Shown: positions 17,576 to 26,610 of the stretch, one piece after another | Numbering within the stretch: the stretch's first letter is position 1 | How the letters are laid out: each line of letters begins with the position of its first letter | From: Flavobacterium sp. CF136 | GTDB taxonomy: Bacteria > Bacteroidota > Bacteroidia > Flavobacteriales > Flavobacteriaceae | DNA: 64,000 nt | Direction: 5' to 3' | Assembly: GCF_000282055.1 (NCBI RefSeq) | Contig: NZ_AKJZ01000040.1 | Location: forward strand, 124,001 to 188,000 | Translations under genes and position numbers: made by a program | Notes under the pieces: generated by a model | Seen by the model: the letters and a program-made list of their open reading frames with translations, nothing else | Told to the model about the DNA's origin: nothing | The model's database searches: none

Positions 17576-18625
17576 CTATTTTTTTTTATAGTGTATATCT
17601 GATTGTTCCCTTAAAATGGCAGCACTTTTTTCGGGTGTAATATCACGTTGTGATTCACCTAACATTTCATAACCTACCATAAATTTTTTCACACTGGCAG
17701 AACGTAATAAAGGTGGGTAAAAATGCATATGAAATTGCCATTCTTCATGTTTTTCCCCATCTGTCGGAGCCTGATGAATTCCGGAAGAATAAGGGAATGA
17801 AGTACTGAAAAGATTGTCATATTTCGTAGTCAGCTGTTTCAAAATGATGGCGTAAGAAGTTACTTCATCAGATGTGAAATCGGTAATTTTGCTGATATGT
17901 CTTTTACTGATAATCATAGTTTCGTATGGCCAAATTGCCCAAAACGGAACTAATGCTGCAAAATGTTCGTTTTCTATTACAATACGTTCATCTTTTTTTA
18001 ATTCAGCCTGAAGATAATCCTGTAAAAGATTGGTATTATTTTTAGCAAAATATAATTTTAGGTTTTTCTGGGTTTTTTCAACCTGGGTAGGTAATGATGA
18101 CTGAGCCCAGATTTGTCCATGTGGATGCGGGTTGCTGCACCCCATAACACTTCCTTTATTTTCGAAAATCTGAACATGATTGATATAATCAATTTTGCCT
18201 AAATCGGTATATTCTTTTTGCCAGGTACGAATTATATTTTCGATATCCTTAATTTCCATTTCCGGTAAGGTAAGATCATGTCTTGGCGAAAAGCAAACAA
18301 CTCTGGAAATACCTCTTTCGGGCTGTGCCTTGAAAAAAGTTTGTCTAATATCGTCTTCATAAATTATTTCATCCTGCTTCATGGCAGCAAAATCATTTTC
18401 AAAAACAAATGAATTTTTATAATTAGGATTGTTCATACCATTTGCACGAACATTTCCCGGACACAAATAACAGGTTGGGTCATATTCAGGTAGTTTTTCT
18501 GTTGAAATAGCTTCGTTCTGACCTTGCCAAGGGCGTTTTGCACGATGAGGTGAAACCAAAACCCATTCGTTTATTAATGGATTGTAACGTCTGTGCGGAT
18601 CTTCATTAATATCAAAATTTCTCAT
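17576..18625 (-). CDS. galT: galactose-1-phosphate uridylyltransferase
   Basis: 349 residues, GalT/HIT superfamily. The nucleophile histidine is in the HPH motif of CSNPHPHGQIWAQSS, and Cys residues in TCYLCPGN are consistent with the family metal site. It converts galactose-1-phosphate and UDP-glucose to UDP-galactose and glucose-1-phosphate. Its ATG overlaps the galK stop (TAATG), and galE follows after 4 bp. Confidence 0.93.
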   Translation of the reverse strand: MRNFDINEDPHRRYNPLINEWVLVSPHRAKRPWQGQNEAISTEKLPEYDPTCYLCPGNVRANGMNNPNYKNSFVFENDFAAMKQDEIIYEDDIRQTFFKAQPERGISRVVCFSPRHDLTLPEMEIKDIENIIRTWQKEYTDLGKIDYINHVQIFENKGSVMGCSNPHPHGQIWAQSSLPTQVEKTQKNLKLYFAKNNTNLLQDYLQAELKKDERIVIENEHFAALVPFWAIWPYETMIISKRHISKITDFTSDEVTSYAIILKQLTTKYDNLFSTSFPYSSGIHQAPTDGEKHEEWQFHMHFYPPLLRSASVKKFMVGYEMLGESQRDITPEKSAAILREQSDIHYKKK

Positions 18626-19800
18626 TAATTTGTTGTCTTATAAAGTGTTGTTCCGTTTGAGATTTTTACATCATAAATTTTTAAATCAATTCCAAATGTA
18701 TCAAAATAAAGGCTAGTAAACTTTTCTTTTACATTCTTTTCGTTTCCTTTTTTGATTAAAGTGATGGCACATCCTCCAAATCCACCACCCATTAAGCGGG
18801 ATCCGATTACAGTTTCTTCTTTTTTAGCTTGTTCAACTATAAAATCCAGTTCAGGACAACTTACTTCATATTCTTTCGACAATCCGTCATGGGTGTCAAA
18901 AAGCAATTGCCCCAAAAGTTCAATATTTCCGTTATCCAAAGCCTCACAAGCCTCACTAACACGGCGAATTTCTTTTACAACAAAATGAACTCTTTTAAAA
19001 ACAATTTCACTCATTTTATCCTGAATACTCAAGAGCTGTTCTTCTTTGCAATCCCTGAAAGTTTTGATTTCAGGAAAATGAGTCCTGATAATAGAAAGCC
19101 CTTCTTCACATTCCAGTCTTCTGTTATTATACTCAGATGTAAAAAGTGAATGTTTTACATTACTATCAAACAAAATCAAAGAATAATCTTTGAAATCAGC
19201 GTTATGATATTCAAAATCCAAAGTGTTGCAGTCTAATTTTATTACCTTATTTTCAAGACCATGAACGCTTGAAAATTGGTCCATAATTCCGCAATTGATT
19301 CCTACCCAATGTTCTGCTTTTTGTCCTAATAAAGAAATATCTACTTTCTCAATAGTAAGGTTAAAAAGTTCCTTAATACCAAAAATCATCCCGCATTCCA
19401 GTGCTGCCGAAGAAGATAAACCGGAACCAACCGGAATATTACTGCTGAAAACACAATTGAATCCTTCGAAAGAAAAACCATTATCCTGCAATTGTTTGAT
19501 AACGCCAAGAATATAATTGGTCCAGACGACTTCACTTAATTGAATTTTCTGAGTTAAGTCAATTTCGAATTCTTCATTTAAATCGATAGCGATAATTTTG
19601 GATTTTTGAGTGTTGTTTTTCTCAAAAGCAAAACAGATTATTTTGTCAATTGCCGCCGGTAAAACGTAACCGTCGTTATAATCGATATGTTCGCCAATAA
19701 TATTAATTCTTCCTGGAGAAAGGACAATTTTTTGAGGAGTTGTCCCAAAAGACTTCTCAAAAAAAGCAGTGGTGTTTTGTATTAGAATCTCATTCATCAT
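18625..19800 (-). CDS. galK: galactokinase
   Basis: 391 residues, GHMP kinase. The galactose signature SPGRINIIGEHIDYNDGYVLP is near residue 27, the ATP loop is VGSGLSSSAALE, and the C-terminal motif is GSRLMGGGFGG. Two adjacent ATGs open the frame (19800 and 19797). The start overlaps the stop of the upstream GH2 remnant by ATGA, an operon relic. It phosphorylates galactose at C1. Confidence 0.93.
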   Translation of the reverse strand: MMNEILIQNTTAFFEKSFGTTPQKIVLSPGRINIIGEHIDYNDGYVLPAAIDKIICFAFEKNNTQKSKIIAIDLNEEFEIDLTQKIQLSEVVWTNYILGVIKQLQDNGFSFEGFNCVFSSNIPVGSGLSSSAALECGMIFGIKELFNLTIEKVDISLLGQKAEHWVGINCGIMDQFSSVHGLENKVIKLDCNTLDFEYHNADFKDYSLILFDSNVKHSLFTSEYNNRRLECEEGLSIIRTHFPEIKTFRDCKEEQLLSIQDKMSEIVFKRVHFVVKEIRRVSEACEALDNGNIELLGQLLFDTHDGLSKEYEVSCPELDFIVEQAKKEETVIGSRLMGGGFGGCAITLIKKGNEKNVKEKFTSLYFDTFGIDLKIYDVKISNGTTLYKTTN

Positions 19801-20059
19801 TTTGTAATTGTAATAGTATTGTTTTGTAATTTTTCTGATGTTGCTTTAAGCGTTATTTTCTTTTTTAAATTTTTAGTTTTAAGGATAATAGTTGCAATTC
19901 CGGCCTCAGCTTTTATTGGGTTTTGACCAATTAATTCTGCATTTCCTTCACCTACGGAAAAAGTTATTTCGTTTTCCCAATCACCACCAAAATTTACTTT
20001 TGCACGTGATTGCCCTGAATTCCAAACATTGTCAGAATGTGTGCTAAATCTTAATTCGT
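19797..20059 (-). pseudogene. C-terminal remnant of a GH2 glycosidase (beta-galactosidase-like)
   Basis: Between galM and galK an open minus-strand frame of about 87 codons has no start codon. It reads (in part) NEITFSVGEGNAELIGQNP, then IKAEAGIATIILKTKN and KITLKATSEKL. This is the pattern of the last Ig-like domain of GH2 beta-galactosidases (EITFSVEGxGxLIGxNP, then EAGIATxxL). The TGA stop overlaps the galK start as ATGA, so the lost gene was once coupled to galK. The rest of the gene is absent: galM's stop comes just upstream. It is best read as a deletion that removed more than 90% of a GH2 gene. Confidence 0.65.
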
Positions 20060-21109
20060 TTATAATGATTGAAATTTATAAGTTGTTTTTTGAATATATT
20101 CATCTCCTTTTTTCAAAACTGAATTCGGAAAATGTTGGTGATTGGGAGCATCCGGGAAATTTTGGGTTTCAAAGCAAATTCCACTTGCCGAATGATAATC
20201 TGTGTTTTCTTTTCCTTTCAGAATATTAAAACAATTTCCCCCAACATAAACATGAACACTGGGCTGATCCGTATAAACGATCATTTCTAAATTATTTTTC
20301 TGACTGAATAATTTTGCAGCCACTGCATTTTTTGATTCAACAACAAAAGAATTATCAATAACAGAAGGGCAATTTTTAAATGTTCTGAAATCAAAATCAT
20401 GGCTCGCTAAACTTGTGAATTCCCCTGTTGGAATACCTTCTGCAGTAGTTTCCAGAATTTTATCGGAATTGATAAACATAACCTGGTCTAAAACATCAGA
20501 GTCGTGGCCATTGAGGTTAAAATAACTGTGGTGTGTAAGATTTATAATGGTGTCTTCGGTCGTTGTTGCTTTATATTCCAGTTTCAATTCGTTTTCTTCG
20601 GTAAGTATATAAGTTAAAGCTACCTGCAATTCTCCCGGGAAATTTTCTTCTGAATCTTCACTCAAAAGGGATAATGTTATCGAAGGATTTTCACCGATTG
20701 TTATATTGGCAACATTCCATATTTTTCTGCCGAAACCAACAAATCCGCCATGCAAAGTATTTTCGTTGTTGTTTTGGTTTAACTGGAATATTTTATTATT
20801 CAAACTAAAACTACCTTTGTGTATTCTTCCGGCATAACGCCCAACAGTTGTTCCAAAATAAGGAGCACTTGGCAAATCATAAGACTTTATGTAAGAATCT
20901 AAATCATTAAAGCCTAAAACAACATCTATTAATTTATTATTTACAGGGATTTTTAAACTTTTAATGGTTGCCCCGTATGTAATTACCTCCGCCTGCATTC
21001 CATTTTTATTCTCTAGTATATATGAATGTACAGAAATATCGTTTGTTTTTTTACCAAATAATTGTAAAGCAAATTCATCTGGAGACTCTGTGAATGATGT
21101 TGTTTTCAT
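20060..21109 (-). CDS. galM: aldose 1-epimerase (galactose mutarotase)
   Basis: 349 residues with the family blocks YGATIKSLKIP, GTTVGRYAGRI and NTLHGG, plus LTHHSYFNLNG with the catalytic histidine and the C-terminal CFETQNFPDAPNH with the glutamate region. There is no signal peptide, so it is cytoplasmic. It converts beta- to alpha-D-galactose for GalK. It is the first gene of the gal operon, divergent from the GntR regulator. A TACTTTTG box at 21134-21141 on the minus strand is the likely -7 element. Confidence 0.9.
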   Translation of the reverse strand: MKTTSFTESPDEFALQLFGKKTNDISVHSYILENKNGMQAEVITYGATIKSLKIPVNNKLIDVVLGFNDLDSYIKSYDLPSAPYFGTTVGRYAGRIHKGSFSLNNKIFQLNQNNNENTLHGGFVGFGRKIWNVANITIGENPSITLSLLSEDSEENFPGELQVALTYILTEENELKLEYKATTTEDTIINLTHHSYFNLNGHDSDVLDQVMFINSDKILETTAEGIPTGEFTSLASHDFDFRTFKNCPSVIDNSFVVESKNAVAAKLFSQKNNLEMIVYTDQPSVHVYVGGNCFNILKGKENTDYHSASGICFETQNFPDAPNHQHFPNSVLKKGDEYIQKTTYKFQSL

Positions 21110-21162
21110 TGATTTTTATTAAAAGTAGGAGGCCAAAAGTATAAATATTCACCAATAAAACA

Positions 21163-21179
21163 TACCAGTACCTACCAGT
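21163..21179. promoter_or_regulatory. possible operator: two TACCAGT repeats
   Basis: TACCAGT occurs twice with starts exactly 10 bases apart (one helical turn) in the 101-bp gap between galM and the divergent GntR-type regulator. It lies about 20-40 bases upstream of the candidate galM -7 box. This is inferred as a binding site for the neighbouring regulator. Confidence 0.35.
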
Positions 21180-21210
21180 TTTTGTATATTGCACAAAAAA
21201 TCATTGCCGT

Positions 21211-22209
21211 ATGAATATTATTTCTATCCAAAATAATCTTGGTTTACCAAAATATAAACAGATAATTCTATCGATTGAAAAGGCAATCGAAGAAGAAAAG
21301 CTGATAAAAGGTGATCGCCTTCCTTCTGTGAATAAGGTTTGTCTGGCTTTCTCATTATCTCGTGACACTGTTTTGCAAGGGTATGATGAGCTCAAAAAAA
21401 GGGGTATTATTTATGCTATACCAGGAAAAGGCTATTACGTTAAAAGTGTAGAAATCACTATAAAACAAAAGATATTTTTGTTGTTTGATGAGTTAAATAT
21501 TTTTAAGGAAGACATTTATAATTCCTTTTTAAAAAATATCGGAAAAAACGTTCAGGTCGATATATTTTTTCATCATTTTAATGTTCCGGTATTCAAAAAA
21601 CTGATAAATGACAGCAACGGAAATTATACCAAGTATATAATTATGCCGACTAACTTAATCGATATAGTTGATAGCATAAAAACCCTACCAGTAAATGAAG
21701 TGATTATATTAGATCAGACTAATCCGGATTTAAAATCATATCCTGCTATTTACCAAAATCATAAAAAAGACATTTTTGAAGGATTGTATAAAGGAAAATC
21801 AAGACTGAGTAAATACGAAAAGCTTATTTTGATTTTTCCGGGATTCAGAGAACCTCTTGGAATGAAAATCGGCTTTGAAAATTTTTGTGCTGAATATGAT
21901 TTTGAATATGAAATTATAACTGAATTTAAAGACAGGGAGATTTCAACCGGAGATTTATATGTTATTCCTAATGATAGAGATCTCGTTATGGTAATCGAAA
22001 ATGCCAGAAACCATAATTTAAAACTGGGCTTGGATTTTGGAATTATTTCCTATAATGAAACACCGCTAAAAAAAGTTGTAGCGCAGGGAATTACAACAAT
22101 ATCAACACATTTTGAAGCCATGGGGAAAATTTTAGCCGAAATGGTTCTTAAAAGTAAAAATGAACAAATCGAAAATAAATCCTCTTTGATTATGCGTAAC
22201 TCGCTCTAA
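21211..22209 (+). CDS. GntR-type transcriptional regulator with sugar-binding-like effector domain
   Basis: 332 residues. Residues 12-75 form a GntR winged helix-turn-helix (KYKQIILSIEKAIEEEKL, then GDRLPSVNKVCLAFSLSRDT and YAIPGKGYYV). Residues 85-332 resemble a LacI/periplasmic-binding-protein fold, ending DFGIISYNETPLKKVVAQGITTIS. This architecture is common in Bacteroidetes sugar regulators. Divergent placement suggests control of the gal operon with a galactose-related effector; that is inference. The gene stands alone before the tkt promoter. Confidence 0.8.
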   Translation: MNIISIQNNLGLPKYKQIILSIEKAIEEEKLIKGDRLPSVNKVCLAFSLSRDTVLQGYDELKKRGIIYAIPGKGYYVKSVEITIKQKIFLLFDELNIFKEDIYNSFLKNIGKNVQVDIFFHHFNVPVFKKLINDSNGNYTKYIIMPTNLIDIVDSIKTLPVNEVIILDQTNPDLKSYPAIYQNHKKDIFEGLYKGKSRLSKYEKLILIFPGFREPLGMKIGFENFCAEYDFEYEIITEFKDREISTGDLYVIPNDRDLVMVIENARNHNLKLGLDFGIISYNETPLKKVVAQGITTISTHFEAMGKILAEMVLKSKNEQIENKSSLIMRNSL

Positions 22210-22303
22210 GTTATTTCCCGGTTAATTGGTTATATGGTACTTAATTTTATTTCTGCTTATTAAATCATCAAAAAATTAATAAAAAAAATAAGGAAATAAT
22301 TTT

Positions 22304-22335
22304 TTGTTTTTGTGAAATTATTTTACATACATTTG
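22304..22335 (+). promoter_or_regulatory. promoter of tkt
   Basis: -33 TTG at 22304-22306, 21 bases, then TACATTTG at 22328-22335. The AraR-type operator begins at the very next base, covering the expected transcript start. Confidence 0.65.
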
Positions 22336-22356
22336 TAAATGTAAATTTTACACTTA
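22336..22356. promoter_or_regulatory. AraR-type operator before tkt
   Basis: A 21-bp palindrome: TAAATGTAAA, a central T, then TTTACACTTA, with one mismatch between arms. It directly abuts the -7 box, a classic repressor position. It shares its core (TGT, seven bases, ACA) with the sites before susC, araR and araB. Confidence 0.65.
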
Positions 22357-22472
22357 TTATTTAATTTGATTTTACTTCAGAATAGAAAATGATTTCTATT
22401 TAAGATTCAGTTGAAACAAATCATTAAACCACTATAAACAAAACCAATTAGTTTTTAAATTATAACTTAGAA

Positions 22473-24515
22473 ATGAACAACAAAATAGACCAATTAGCCG
22501 CAGATAATATAAGGGCTCTAGCCATTTCGATGGTAGAAAAGGCAAATTCAGGACATCCGGGAGGATCAATGGGAGGAGCTGATTTTATGCACATTTTATA
22601 TTCCGAATATTTAAAATATGATCCAACTGATATGCATTGGATTTTTAGAGACCGCTTTTTTATGGATGCGGGTCATCTTTCAGCTTTAATGTATGCACAA
22701 TATCATTTGTTGGGGAATTATGAAAAATCAGATCTTCAAAATTTCAGACAATGGGGTTCTGTTACACCGGGGCATCCTGAAATTGATGTAAAACGTGGTG
22801 TTGAAAATACTTCCGGACCATTAGGACAAGGACATGCAATGGGTGTTGGAGCTGCAATTGCAGCCAAATTTTTATCGGCAAGATTTGAGAATTTATTTGA
22901 TCATAAAATTTATGGTTTTATAACAGACGGTGGTGTTCAGGAAGAAATTTCGCAAGGTGCAGGACGTATAGCGGGACATTTGGGATTGAATAATTTTATT
23001 ATGTTTTACGATTCAAATGATGTGCAATTGTCCTCAATGACAGATGAGGTTACGACTGAAAACACAGCAATGAAATATAAATCATGGGGATGGAATGTTA
23101 TCACAATTGATGGTCATGACCATACTCAAATCCGTAGCGCCTTAACGGATGCGCATAACGAATCGGAAAAACCAACCTTGATTATTGGAAGAACGATAAT
23201 GGGCAAAGGTTGTGTTACTGCTGATGGAACAATGTATGAAGGACAGTGCGAATTACACGGAAAACCAATTGGTGCCACAAAAGCTGATTTTGATAAAACA
23301 CTATTAAATTTAGGTGCAAAAATTGAAGATTCATTTGCTGTTTATGAAGAAGTTGCGACTTATTATGAAACTATTTTAGCACAAAAAACAAAAGAAGCGG
23401 CTGATAGAAAATCGCAAATTGCAGTGTGGGAAAGTAAAAATTCTGCATTAGCACAAAAAATGAAACAGTTTTTCTCAGGAGATTTACCAGCTTTAGATTT
23501 TAGCAGTATAACTCAAAAACCAAATGCTGCAACCCGTGATGCTTCTGCTGCAGTTTTAGGATATTTGGCTGAAAATGTAGAAAATATGATCGTATCTTCT
23601 GCAGATTTATCAAATAGTGATAAAACAGATGGTTTCTTAAAAAAATCATCAGTTTTACAAAAAAATAATTTCAACGGAGGGTTTTTACAAGCTGGAGTTG
23701 CTGAATTGACGATGGCTGCAATTGCTAACGGAATTGCACTTCATGGTGGAGTAATTCCAGTAGTGGCAACATTTTTCGTTTTTTCTGATTATATGAAACC
23801 GGCAATTCGTTTGGCTGCAATTCAGGAATTACCGGTAAAATATGTCTGGACACATGACTCTTTCCGTGTAGGGGAAGACGGACCTACGCATCAGCCAATT
23901 GAGCAGGAAGCACAAATTCGATTATTGGAAAAAATTAAAAATCATTCCGGAGACCAAAGTTTATTGGCTTTGCGTCCTGCAGATGCTGTTGAAACTTCTG
24001 TAGCCTGGCAAATGGCACTTGAAAATAAGAAAACACCAACAGGTTTAATTCTTTCAAGACAAGATATAAAAGATATTCCAACAGTTGGAAGCTCAAGATT
24101 TGATGATGCTTCACAGGCAAAAAAAGGCGGTTATCTGGTAAAATCTACTCCAAATTCTGATATTACTTTAATTGCAAATGGTTCAGAAGTAGCAACTCTT
24201 ATTGAAGCTGCTGCTGAAATTGAAAAAACAATCAAGATTAAAATAAATGTTGCTTCCATAATTTCCGAAGGATTGTTCAGATCACAATCTGCATCCTATC
24301 AGGAAAGTGTAATTCCAAAAGGAGCATTGGTCTTTGGACTTACTGCGGGACTTCCTGTTAATCTGGAAAGTTTGGTTGGAAGTAACGGAAAAGTATTTGG
24401 ACTGGATCACTTCGGATATTCTGCTCCGGCTTCTGTTTTGGATCAGAAATTCGGTTTTACCAGTAAAAATGCTGCTGAAGAAATCATCAAATATTTAAAA
24501 GAAAACAATTTTTAA
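22473..24515 (+). CDS. tkt: transketolase
   Basis: 680 residues, a full-length single-chain transketolase. The N-terminal thiamine-diphosphate domain has [12 protein letters not shown] and [10 protein letters not shown], with the metal-binding region at [12 protein letters not shown]. The middle pyrimidine-binding domain has the substrate histidine in [16 protein letters not shown]. It moves two-carbon units between pentose and hexose phosphates. It pairs with the transaldolase 23 bp downstream. With an AraR-type operator over its promoter it appears dedicated to arabinose-derived xylulose-5-phosphate; another housekeeping transketolase may exist elsewhere. Confidence 0.93.
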   Translation: MNNKIDQLAADNIRALAISMVEKANSGHPGGSMGGADFMHILYSEYLKYDPTDMHWIFRDRFFMDAGHLSALMYAQYHLLGNYEKSDLQNFRQWGSVTPGHPEIDVKRGVENTSGPLGQGHAMGVGAAIAAKFLSARFENLFDHKIYGFITDGGVQEEISQGAGRIAGHLGLNNFIMFYDSNDVQLSSMTDEVTTENTAMKYKSWGWNVITIDGHDHTQIRSALTDAHNESEKPTLIIGRTIMGKGCVTADGTMYEGQCELHGKPIGATKADFDKTLLNLGAKIEDSFAVYEEVATYYETILAQKTKEAADRKSQIAVWESKNSALAQKMKQFFSGDLPALDFSSITQKPNAATRDASAAVLGYLAENVENMIVSSADLSNSDKTDGFLKKSSVLQKNNFNGGFLQAGVAELTMAAIANGIALHGGVIPVVATFFVFSDYMKPAIRLAAIQELPVKYVWTHDSFRVGEDGPTHQPIEQEAQIRLLEKIKNHSGDQSLLALRPADAVETSVAWQMALENKKTPTGLILSRQDIKDIPTVGSSRFDDASQAKKGGYLVKSTPNSDITLIANGSEVATLIEAAAEIEKTIKIKINVASIISEGLFRSQSASYQESVIPKGALVFGLTAGLPVNLESLVGSNGKVFGLDHFGYSAPASVLDQKFGFTSKNAAEEIIKYLKENNF

Positions 24516-24538
24516 TTCATCAAAATAAAAGAAAAAAC

Positions 24539-25195
24539 ATGAAATTTTTTATAGACACAGCAAACTTAAAAGATATTAAAGAAGCCAATGATTTGGGAGT
24601 ATTAGATGGTGTTACAACAAACCCGTCATTAATGGCAAAGGAAGGAATTACCGGAGCACAAAATATTTTGGATCATTATATAAAAATCTGCGAATTGGTT
24701 GAAGGTGACGTAAGTGCCGAAGTTATTTCAACAGATTTTGATGGAATGATTGCCGAAGGTGAAAAATTAGCAGCTTTGCATCCGCAAATTGTGGTTAAGA
24801 TTCCGATGATAAAGGACGGAGTAAAAGCCATTAAATATTTTTCGAATAAAGGAATTAAGACAAATTGTACATTGGTGTTCTCATCAGGTCAAGCATTGCT
24901 GGCTGCAAAAGCAGGTGCAACTTATGTATCTCCATTTATCGGTCGCTTAGATGATATTTCGACAGATGGAATGAATTTGATTGAAGAAATCAGATTGATT
25001 TATGATAATTATGGTTTCGAAACTCAGATATTGGCGGCTTCTGTTAGAAATGTAATGCACATTATTAATTGTGCAAAAACAGGATCTGATGTTATTACAG
25101 GGCCTTTGAGTGCAATTGAAGGTTTACTAAAACACCCTTTAACAGATATTGGTTTGGCTACTTTTTTAGCCGATTATCAAAAAGGGAATAGCTAA
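24539..25195 (+). CDS. transaldolase, fructose-6-phosphate-aldolase-like small subfamily
   Basis: 218 residues, the short TalC/FSA type of transaldolase. The start [16 protein letters not shown] carries the conserved Asp6. [13 protein letters not shown] and the Schiff-base lysine Lys87 in VVKIPM follow, and ILAASVRN is also present. It transfers dihydroxyacetone units in the pentose phosphate pathway. Sequence alone does not separate transaldolase from F6P aldolase, but pairing with tkt favours transaldolase. It shares the tkt transcript and is followed by a terminator. Confidence 0.9.
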   Translation: MKFFIDTANLKDIKEANDLGVLDGVTTNPSLMAKEGITGAQNILDHYIKICELVEGDVSAEVISTDFDGMIAEGEKLAALHPQIVVKIPMIKDGVKAIKYFSNKGIKTNCTLVFSSGQALLAAKAGATYVSPFIGRLDDISTDGMNLIEEIRLIYDNYGFETQILAASVRNVMHIINCAKTGSDVITGPLSAIEGLLKHPLTDIGLATFLADYQKGNS

Positions 25196-25245
25196 AAATA
25201 AGAATAATTAGTTTAGTTTTTTAATAAGTAGTTTTTATTGAAGTA

Positions 25246-25288
25246 AAAACCCTGAAAGTTTGAGGCTTTCAGGGTTTTGTTTTTTTAT
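25246..25288 (+). terminator. terminator after tkt-transaldolase
   Basis: The perfect 13-bp stem AAAACCCTGAAAG / CTTTCAGGGTTTT has a 7-base loop and is followed by a T-rich tail. Confidence 0.85.
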
Positions 25289-25307
25289 TAGTTTGAATGT
25301 GGTTTGT

Positions 25308-25351
25308 ACGCAGATTTTTGCAAATTCATTATAATCCTTTTAATCTGTGGC
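25308..25351 (+). repeat. dispersed ~45-bp repeat, copy 1
   Basis: It runs from ACGCAGATT through TGCAAATT and TAATCCTT to AATCTGTGGC. A second copy in the opposite orientation lies at 40171-40217, with the same blocks in the same order. It is intergenic and non-coding. Confidence 0.6.
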
Positions 25352-25364
25352 TCTAAACCTTTTT

Positions 25365-26054
25365 CTATAAATTAAGTACAAAATCGTTTAGTAATTTTTC
25401 TTCATATTTTTCTTTGTTGAAAGTATACAGATACGATCCTTTTCTGGAAGATTGCATGTCTTTTTCGTCCAGTTTATTTAAAATTTCCAAGGAGTTAATC
25501 TTACTGATAAAGTTTCGTTTGTCTAATTCTTTACTTAAAATTGCTTCATATAATTCCAGCAACTGTCGCATGGTGAATTTTTCAGGTAATAATTCAAATC
25601 CAATTGGTTTTATTGAAGTTCTGTAACGCAATCTTCTAATGGCGTGTTGTACCATTTCGTTATGGTCAAAAATAAGATTTGGAGCATCGACAACACTAAA
25701 CCATTGTGCATGATAATTTTTAATTAATTCAGCATTATGGTTTTCAATATTAATTAATGCATAATAGGAAACAGAAATAGTTCGGTCTACGGGATCACGA
25801 TCAATTTCGCTGTAAGAATGTAACTGCTCCATATATATGTCGTGTAACCCGGTATAAGTATTCAAAATCCTGATAGCAGCATTGTCTAATATCTCATCGC
25901 GTTTCAAAAACCCGCCGATCAGAGACCATTTTCCCTTTTCGGGTTCAAAGTCCCTTTTGATTAAAAGTATCTTTAATCCCTGATGGTCAAACCCAAAAAT
26001 GATACAATCTACCGCTAATAAAACCTTATCGGCAGAGCTATAACTGTTTAGCAT
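25365..26054 (-). CDS. araR: AraR: Nudix-related (NrtR-type) transcriptional regulator of arabinose use
   Basis: 229 residues from the ATG at 26054; the frame opens 6 bases earlier with a TTG. Residues 8-140 are a Nudix fold (VLLAVDCIIFGFDHQGLKILLIKRD, then GKWSLIGGFL). The Nudix box is degenerate: GGFLKRDEILDNAAIRIL is followed by NTYTGL, lacking the REXXEE catalytic glutamates, so hydrolysis is unlikely. Residues about 150-229 are the winged-helix DNA-binding domain of the NrtR family. In Bacteroides the NrtR-type AraR represses arabinose genes and is released by L-arabinose. Position between tkt and the arabinan locus, and a palindrome upstream of its own start, support that role. Confidence 0.88.
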   Translation of the reverse strand: MLNSYSSADKVLLAVDCIIFGFDHQGLKILLIKRDFEPEKGKWSLIGGFLKRDEILDNAAIRILNTYTGLHDIYMEQLHSYSEIDRDPVDRTISVSYYALINIENHNAELIKNYHAQWFSVVDAPNLIFDHNEMVQHAIRRLRYRTSIKPIGFELLPEKFTMRQLLELYEAILSKELDKRNFISKINSLEILNKLDEKDMQSSRKGSYLYTFNKEKYEEKLLNDFVLNL

Positions 26055-26108
26055 AATCAATTTTTTATCGGTAAATATATAAACTTCCTAATAGCTTTCA
26101 TAATTTTA

Positions 26109-26129
26109 TTAATGTGTTTTTAACACTTA
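26109..26129. promoter_or_regulatory. AraR-type operator upstream of araR
   Basis: TTAATGTGTT, a T, TTAACACTTA. The right arm is perfect and the left is weaker, but the TGT-N7-ACA core is kept. It lies 55 bases before the araR ATG, suggesting autoregulation. Confidence 0.5.
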
Positions 26130-26392
26130 ACTGAATTTTATCATAACATACCCTTAAATAAGTGCATTTTTCACAAACTCAAGGCATCTTATTTAGCTAA
26201 TAAATTGCTTCTCTGACGTAAATTGCTTTGTTCATTTATATATAAAATGAATTTTAATCAAAAATTAACTTTTTTAAATAGGATTTTGAGTACAAAAAAT
26301 AATTCTTTTTATCTAAAAATGAATCAAAATCAGTCTTTCTTAATAATTTTTTTAATTATCCTTTTTTTGCTTAAAAATCTGCTTTTTCATTA

Positions 26393-26413
26393 AAAGTGTA
26401 AATTTTACACAAA
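26393..26413. promoter_or_regulatory. AraR-type operator, distal site before susC
   Basis: AAAGTGTAAA, a T, TTTACACAAA: an almost perfectly symmetrical site in the middle of the araR-susC gap. Confidence 0.55.
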
Positions 26414-26457
26414 TAATTTGGCCAAAACGCTATTTTTTTGAAAATAATGTCAGGTTT

Positions 26458-26478
26458 TAAATGTAGATTTAACACTTA
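26458..26478. promoter_or_regulatory. AraR-type operator, middle site before susC
   Basis: TAAATGTAGA, a T, TTAACACTTA. Its centre is 65 bases from that of the distal site and 99 bases from that of the proximal site, which would permit looping. Confidence 0.55.
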
Positions 26479-26524
26479 AATTACGAGATGCGTTTTTTTC
26501 ATTGATTTTTTTTACGATATTAAT

Positions 26525-26556
26525 TTGTTTTTGCGCTTTTTTTTTATTTAAATTTA
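26525..26556 (+). promoter_or_regulatory. promoter of susC
   Basis: -33 TTG at 26525-26527, 21 bases, then the weak -7 box TAAATTTA at 26549-26556. The spacing and the operator that follows at the next base are identical to the tkt promoter. The remaining 550-bp araR-susC gap holds the AraR sites and otherwise only AT-rich sequence. Confidence 0.55.
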
Positions 26557-26577
26557 CAAATGTAAAATTAACACTTA
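26557..26577. promoter_or_regulatory. AraR-type operator, promoter-proximal site of susC
   Basis: CAAATGTAAA, an A, TTAACACTTA. It abuts the -7 box exactly as the tkt operator does. Confidence 0.65.
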
Positions 26578-26610
26578 TAATTATACACTAACCAACTTAA
26601 AAAACCTAGT

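Noticed and set aside
21183-21195. TGT, seven bases, ACA core between galM and the GntR regulator, as a possible AraR site
   Set aside because: The flanking bases (TTTT and AAAA) do not match the conserved arms, so it is likely chance in AT-rich DNA.
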